Below are positions 59,301-64,000 of a DNA stretch of 64,000 bases, one piece after another. The DNA comes from Filosporella fistucella (Eukaryota > Ascomycota > Leotiomycetes > Helotiales). The stretch is taken from NCBI GenBank assembly GCA_030077755.1, contig JAQJZZ010000018.1, positions 62,001 through 126,000 on the forward strand, given 5' to 3'. Made by a program: the position numbers and the translations under genes. The notes beneath the pieces were generated by a model. It worked only from the letters and a program-made list of their open reading frames with translations, ran no database searches and was not told the DNA's origin. Numbering within the stretch: position 1 is the first letter of the stretch; the number at the start of each line of letters is the position of its first letter.

Positions 59301-59860
59301 TAAATAATTGGCATATAGTAAAAAATAGGTCTTAACGTGGTTTATATGCTAAATAATAATGGTAAGAAGTTCTTTATTTTAATAAAAAATGATTTATTTA
59401 GCTAGTTAAAAGGAAGAGCCTTAATAAAAGCAGACGCCGCTTTAATAATAAAATTTATCTAGGAAGACATTATTTATAAGCATAGGATTTTTGAGAGACT
59501 TATAATAAATGGAGGTCCAGAAAATAAGGGTCTTATTATAGAGTTTACTAAGAAGTATGGAATTAAAAGAATATAGATTTTAGCATATAACTCTAAAGTA
59601 AACGGAATAATTAAGAGGGGATATAAGGATATTTTAAAATTATTAGCAAAAATAATAAGAGGAGAAATATAAAAATGGATTAAGAAATTTTATTCGATTT
59701 TATTAGCATGCCAAATTAGCATATATAGATTAATTAGTATTATATCATTCTTTTTATTTTATAAAAGGGAAGCAATTCTTTTAATAGAGATATAGCATCC
59801 CGTTTAGAGAATGCTAAATTGGAAGAAAATAAGAATATGAGCTAATTTTTTGGTTATATA
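56390..59860 (+). pseudogene. Gypsy pol remnant (protease, RT, RNase H, integrase)
   Basis: The protease motif is traceable near 56440-56480 as ILNIGVEVNII (for LIDSGAE). Reverse transcriptase spans about 57480-58200, with GYGSYKNKWF-like, LIIAAIKIN and FSSYNQILLDLRDRD stretches, FPQGNINS, and the active-site box read YMDN (for YxDD) near 57945-57957. RNase H is at about 58430-58830, recognised from VDTSLKGQG and AIKKMRGDLYRVYFILKID. The integrase zinc-binding part is near 59150-59260 and the catalytic core near 59330-59850 (NGGPENKGLI). Many in-frame stops, mostly TAA/TAG at former Gln/Trp codons, and changed active-site residues show that it is dead. Confidence 0.85.
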
Positions 59861-60409
59861 AGCAAGATAGCTAGAATTGAGAAATAAAGATATAAAAGAA
59901 ATTACCTTAAAAAAAAGAAGAATTAGGGAATTGGAAAAGGAAGCATTTAATAAAACTTATAAATTATGAATATATAGCCTTAAAGTTAATGATATTATTC
60001 TAATTCTTAATATAAAAAAGGCAATTAATATATTTTTAAATGCTAAACTTAATTATTAATAGAGGGGACCTTATTAAATTACCTTAGCAAATAATATAAA
60101 AGGATATTTTAAGCTAAAAGAGCTAGATGATATTTAATTATAGGGATTATTTATAGGAAATAGGCTAAAGAGGTTTATTTAAAGAAGAGAAGGATTTGTT
60201 ATAATAAACCCCATTATATAGGACAATAGCGATAGCTTGGAAGGGTTAGATAATTTAGATGAATCTGAATATAAAGACTCTAAGGGCGATAATTGATAAA
60301 TATTACTAGCGGCGATTATTTTAAATTATACCAAATTAGCTATCTTTAGGCCTAGGCAATGCTGCATTAATATTCGACTTGGCCCTAAGTAGGAGCCACT
60401 CTTTAAGAT

Positions 60410-60630
60410 AGCAGGAGAACCAAAAGCTCTATAAGCGCTATCCTTACGCGGTAATTAAAAGATCACCTTAGTAATTAAAAACTATAAAGGACACCGATAT
60501 AATACCCCCTATTTACTTTTATATAGGATTTATTAGCTCGCGTTGCCTTAATATATAGGATAAGGCCGATTTTAATTATAGATAAGCGGGAGAGCCGAAG
60601 CTCTATAAGCGCTCTAAATCGGTGTCTTTA
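60410..60630 (+). repeat. Paired direct and inverted repeats inside the element
   Basis: Two direct copies of an AGC(A/G)GGAGA(A/G)CC..AAGCTCTATAAGCGCT block lie at 60410-60439 and 60585-60613. A 10-bp inverted pair, GGACACCGAT (60489-60498) and ATCGGTGTCT (60618-60627), overlaps them. Such GC-kept blocks within AT-rich sequence look like the ends of a second, nested, degenerate element, or like a structured regulatory part of the Gypsy element. Confidence 0.5.
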
Positions 60631-62665
60631 GACTTTTTTTAAATAGGATTAGGAGATATTTCAACCGTACCCTAGGCAAGGTTTTAGGACACCTTTCTTA
60701 TAACTATAACTTTATGGAGGGTTTAATATTAGATTTGCTTTAATAAATTAAAGTAAAAAGGTAATAAGAGACTAGGATTAGACTAGTAACCTATTATGAG
60801 ACACACTAAAGTGAACCTCAAGAAAGCCCTTAAAAGAAAAACCCTTAAAAATAAAATAAAGCCCTTAGAATTCCCCTTAATTTTAAATGGTCGCTATTTC
60901 AAATCTTAAGGAAAAGCAATTGTGGCTAGTAATTACCCCCTTATTAAGACTTAAAAAGGCGATAATCTTTATAATTGGTTTAGAATATATTTATTTTAGC
61001 TTAAAAAATAGAGTATTTTCCCTTAAATAATTAATATTCCCTATTAGCTTCTTAGCACACCGCTTATTAAAGTATAAATATAAGGTTTAAAAAGTGCTTA
61101 GGCACTTCCCTTATACCTATAATAACTTGATAAGTTTAATAAGCTTTTATTATAAAAGCAAATAGCCAAAGCCTATAATAGCTAGCTATTAATTAAAGAT
61201 ATACTTCCTTTATTAAAGGAGATATCCTTGAAAATTGCATTAATAACCCTTTAAGAGTTTTACGTTTATTAGAGAAACTTTAGCGATAATAACGTTTTTA
61301 ACCATGGGTAGGTCTCTCTTATATTCTCGCACGGATCCATAAAAAGGCACTTTCCCTAGTGAAAGCTGAAGGTATATATAATATAGGATAAGCTATTAAG
61401 ACAAGTATAATATAAAAAAAAGAAGTTATTAAGCCCTTTATAAAAACTCTTAATATATATTAACTAGGGTAATATACCGCTATTTAAACATATAAAGCAC
61501 GCCCTATATAGCTTAGATAACCCGTGAAAGGCACTTTATAAAAATAGAGGCTTAATATATTTTTGATTCCTTAATTTATAATTTGGCACTAGCTAAAAAG
61601 AACCTTATAAAACTTTTTATAATAATAAAAATGAATAATATTATAAGAATAAGCAAAGAAATATAAGGAAAATAATTAAACTAGCCGCGTTATTAGTGCT
61701 TATTGACATTTACCTATTTATATAAAGCCTTATTATTTAATACCTTATTATCCCATATATACGTTTAAATTCGAGGTTCTTATTTAAGGTTATTAACCTA
61801 TTTATATCTTAATTACTAGTATATAAGTTAAAGTTATTAAAGGAAGGAAGGATTAAAGGAAGGAAGGACGGAAAATGGGATTTAAGAAGTATAAAAGACG
61901 GTTAGCTAATTAATTCTTTTAAACTAATTAACCATGGAAGAAATGATATTAGGTCTAAGACTAAGCGAGGACGTGTCGGCCTTAGGCGAGTGTGAAAACC
62001 CTATGCGTGATTATTATAAGACTATTATAATAAAGTGGCACTTAGCTTATATGATTACCCTAATTCGATTGCTTTAAGAAAAGCGCCAAATAACGATAAT
62101 AATATTAAATAGCGACGATAATCGTTAATAAAAGAATAAGACTTAATAAGAAGTTAAAAAAGGGATAAAAGATATATTAGATAGCAAAACTTAGCTCTAA
62201 TAAAAGGCCAAAAGTGTTTATTTTCAAGTATTATTATACCTTATAATTGCAAAAATCTTAATCTATTATTAGCGCATCTTTCTATTACCTACCTTAGTAA
62301 TAGACCTTTGCAATTAAGGATAGTAATAGCGATAAGGGTATTTAAGGAAGGATCGTTATCGCCATAGGCCACTATAAAAGAGGTGGGCGAAAAGTTATAA
62401 AGAAAATAGGAAAGATATTAAGTTTAAGAGGTTAAAAGGAATGGGAGGGTTTATATACGCTATAAGAAGCCATGTGAGCCTGGAATTAAGAATAAATGGC
62501 CAATTATTTATTATGCTTTAAAAGCAAATTTCTAAGGAAAGACACGGGATATTTTCTTTTTAGGTTCTAATATTAGGGATTACTTTACTCTTTTAAGCAT
62601 TTCCTTATAATTAGAGTTATTTGGGCCTATTTTGGAAGACTTAAACGTACTCATTTAATAAAACT
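60631..62665. other. Unexplained AT-rich 3' part of the element
   Basis: About 2 kb between the repeat block and the purine tract. No frame of useful length, no recognisable pol or envelope motif. Scattered less AT-rich islands (for example near 61310-61375 and 62330-62350) survive. Confidence 0.5.
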
Positions 62666-62678
62666 AGGTGGGGGCGAG
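62666..62678 (+). other. Polypurine tract
   Basis: AGGTGGGGGCGAG, nearly all purine and unusually G-rich for the surroundings, directly before the 3' LTR. Confidence 0.7.
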
Positions 62679-62875
62679 TATAAAAGGGCTCTAAAATCAG
62701 TGTTTATTATACTAGTCACGTGGGGCACGTGTTCGGCTATTTTCTAGTGTTTTATCATATCATTCCAAGGCTCGACCTTCTATACTTAGAGACTTAGATA
62801 ATAATGCCATAATTATTAAAGACCACCAGCTGCTTACCCTTTTTATTATTTATATTATTTGTGGTTCTATTTATA
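62679..62875 (+). repeat. 3' LTR
   Basis: Differs from the 5' LTR at seven positions, all transitions; six read C or G in the 5' copy and T or A here. Both CACGTG palindromes are kept (62717-62722, 62726-62731). Confidence 0.92.
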
Positions 62876-62879
62876 ATAG
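62876..62879. repeat. Target site duplication, right copy
   Basis: ATAG, equal to the four bases before the 5' LTR. Confidence 0.7.
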
Positions 62880-63073
62880 CTATTGTGATTCGTGAACAAG
62901 AGACAATTTGAGGCTTTCAAGTCAATTCTTCACTCTTCACTTGAAACGACTTGGTAGCACCTTCCCTCTAGAAACTGCGAAAGACTCGACCAGGTTTCTA
63001 AAAGAAATGGAGAGGAAGTGCGTTCCGCCAAAGCATATTCTAAGATTTTGATATCACTCAAAGTGGGAGGCGG
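62880..63073 (-). pseudogene. 5' part of the host gene cut by the Gypsy insertion
   Basis: On the minus strand the frame opens after a TAG at 63074-63076 and reads protein-like sequence (LSDIKILEYALAERTSSPF, LSQFLEGRCYQVVSS). It meets one TGA at 62930-62932 and goes on (DLKASNCLLFTNHNS) to the insertion point. When the element and one target copy are taken out, the frame continues directly into the left part at 53393. The TGA would be explained by CGA to TGA. No start codon was found, so further exons are missing or lost. Confidence 0.45.
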
Positions 63074-63100
63074 CTATCTGGTTCGTCCCTGACTGGTGTA

Positions 63101-63114
63101 ACTTGGCCTCCAAA
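63101..63114 (+). repeat. Outlying array core
   Basis: ACTTGGCCTCCAAA, same orientation as the main array, just outside the 5' end of the broken host ORF and beyond the retroelement. Confidence 0.7.
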
Positions 63115-64000
63115 AGTATGCACCTCTATCCCTTGTGTGACTCCAGGATATAAACTGTTTATGGAACGTGAGGCCGTTAGCGAATGCTGACCGAAACACC
63201 AATAAGACCGGTACTAGATATTGCTATCCTTCAACCAAGCTTTTTATTTCGCCTGATATATCATCGACGTGCCCGCATCTGAATCACTGCTTGTAATTCG
63301 TTGTATCTCTTCCTGCTCTTTCCTCGTCCGACGTTTCTATTCCCCTCTACCGAACATGTGGGAGTTTCATAGTCTTGAATATCAAAGGCTTAAAAAACTT
63401 CATCTCTAATTGGAGGACCACCGCCACATCAAAGATCAAATATACGACCAGTAGAACATTGCTCGAACTGCTGCCCATGAAAAGCTGCTGTCAGCTCATA
63501 TGGCTCGTCTCATTATCTGGAGAATTTTCATCCGCTGTGCAGCTTTGTGGCTGAATTGGGCTCCGGCATATAATACATTCCACTAAGAGAGTCTTGGCAA
63601 CGTATCACTCTTAAGGTCTGAAAGATTATCTCCGTGGTAGAGGATGTGCAGGACCGTTCTTCGTGTAGCAAGGCGTAAAGATCCGTTTGACACTGTCCTT
63701 CTCCAGGTTTCAGAGTGGTTACCGAAGAAACTTTATCTCTACTCCGCTTTCCAAATCGTGATCAGACTTTCATCGCAAATGTTCTCGGACGACGATATAT
63801 CCATCGTGTCTTCGGTGAAATGAATCTGATCTAATAGTTAAGTATAGTCGATCGTCTTCATTTTTTTCTCGCCCGAGCATGGTAGCTTCGCATATCCTTC
63901 AATCAGTGAATTGTTTTTCGTTCCTCTCTAAATATAGATGGTGGGGTGCTCAAGCAAAAACTGGAGAAATATTGCTTGTCAAGACCTTGAACATTAGACA
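63115..64000. other. Right-end region without a supported gene
   Basis: No frame with recognisable coding character and no further GGCCTCCAA core was found. A gene may extend in from outside the window. Confidence 0.45.

Larger units (their letters stand above)
53394..62875 (+). mobile_element. Complete but mutated Ty3/Gypsy LTR retrotransposon
   Basis: The element is 9482 bp long, on the plus strand, with 197-bp direct LTRs, a primer-binding site next to the 5' LTR, a purine tract before the 3' LTR, and a 4-5 bp target duplication. Inside, gag, a zinc-knuckle remnant, protease, reverse transcriptase, RNase H and integrase can be followed in that order, which is the Gypsy order. The internal sequence is very AT-rich, and Gln and Trp codons are often TAA/TAG, the pattern expected from RIP. 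No intact gag or pol remains. About 2.4 kb between the integrase remnant and the purine tract is not explained by the usual genes. Confidence 0.93.

Overview
The window looks like nuclear DNA of a filamentous ascomycete, most likely a Leotiomycete (Helotiales, Sclerotiniaceae-like); the taxon is inferred from protein families, not from a marker gene. Support: short spliceosomal introns (many 43-78 nt, GTAAGT/GTATGT-type donors, CTAAC/CTAAT-type branch sites), a fungal cyanase, an AIM6-like protein, a spherulin-4 protein, small secreted Cys-rich proteins, and an AT-rich Ty3/Gypsy element whose coding sequence carries C-to-T/G-to-A damage typical of repeat-induced point mutation (RIP). Most exon structures below were worked out by joining donor and acceptor sites so that the reading frame stays open.

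Left part (1-20 kb): a CCDC137-like nucleolar protein and an AIM6-like membrane protein are transcribed divergently from an 0.8 kb shared promoter region. A gene-poor 8 kb follows. It holds one small secreted six-cysteine protein with a previously easy-to-miss second exon, and two broken ORFs. Then comes a 2663-residue protein with AT-hooks, two zinc-finger-like modules and winged-helix segments, resembling the largest TFIIIC subunit (Tfc3/tau138).

Middle part (20-33 kb): four small Cys-cluster proteins of unknown function (one interrupted by a stop codon) lie among a secreted HExxH metalloprotease with seven introns, a DUF7730-type protein, and a 962-residue secreted spherulin-4/GH135-like protein fused to an FN3-like domain and a C-terminal Cys-rich module.

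Metabolic block (33-41 kb): a small secreted protein, a secreted SMP-30-like beta-propeller, a glyoxalase-superfamily protein, cyanase, and a choline sulfatase convergent with the cyanase. The last two could release ammonia and sulfate/choline from small molecules, but no joint regulation is shown by the sequence.

Right part (41-64 kb): this is the unusual region. From about 43.5 to 49.1 kb there is no gene but a degenerate head-to-tail repeat of about 265 bp, at least 20 units. Each unit carries a dyad-symmetric core close to TTTGGCCTCCAAATT, always in the same orientation. Isolated copies of the core continue beyond a peptide-N-glycanase A-like gene (49.1-51.1 kb), at 51.4, 52.5, 53.0 and 63.1 kb. 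A complete 9.5 kb Ty3/Gypsy element with 197-bp LTRs and an ATAG target duplication is inserted in this region, inside a host reading frame that stays open across the insertion point. Its two LTRs are about 96 percent identical, while its gag-pol is full of stop codons.
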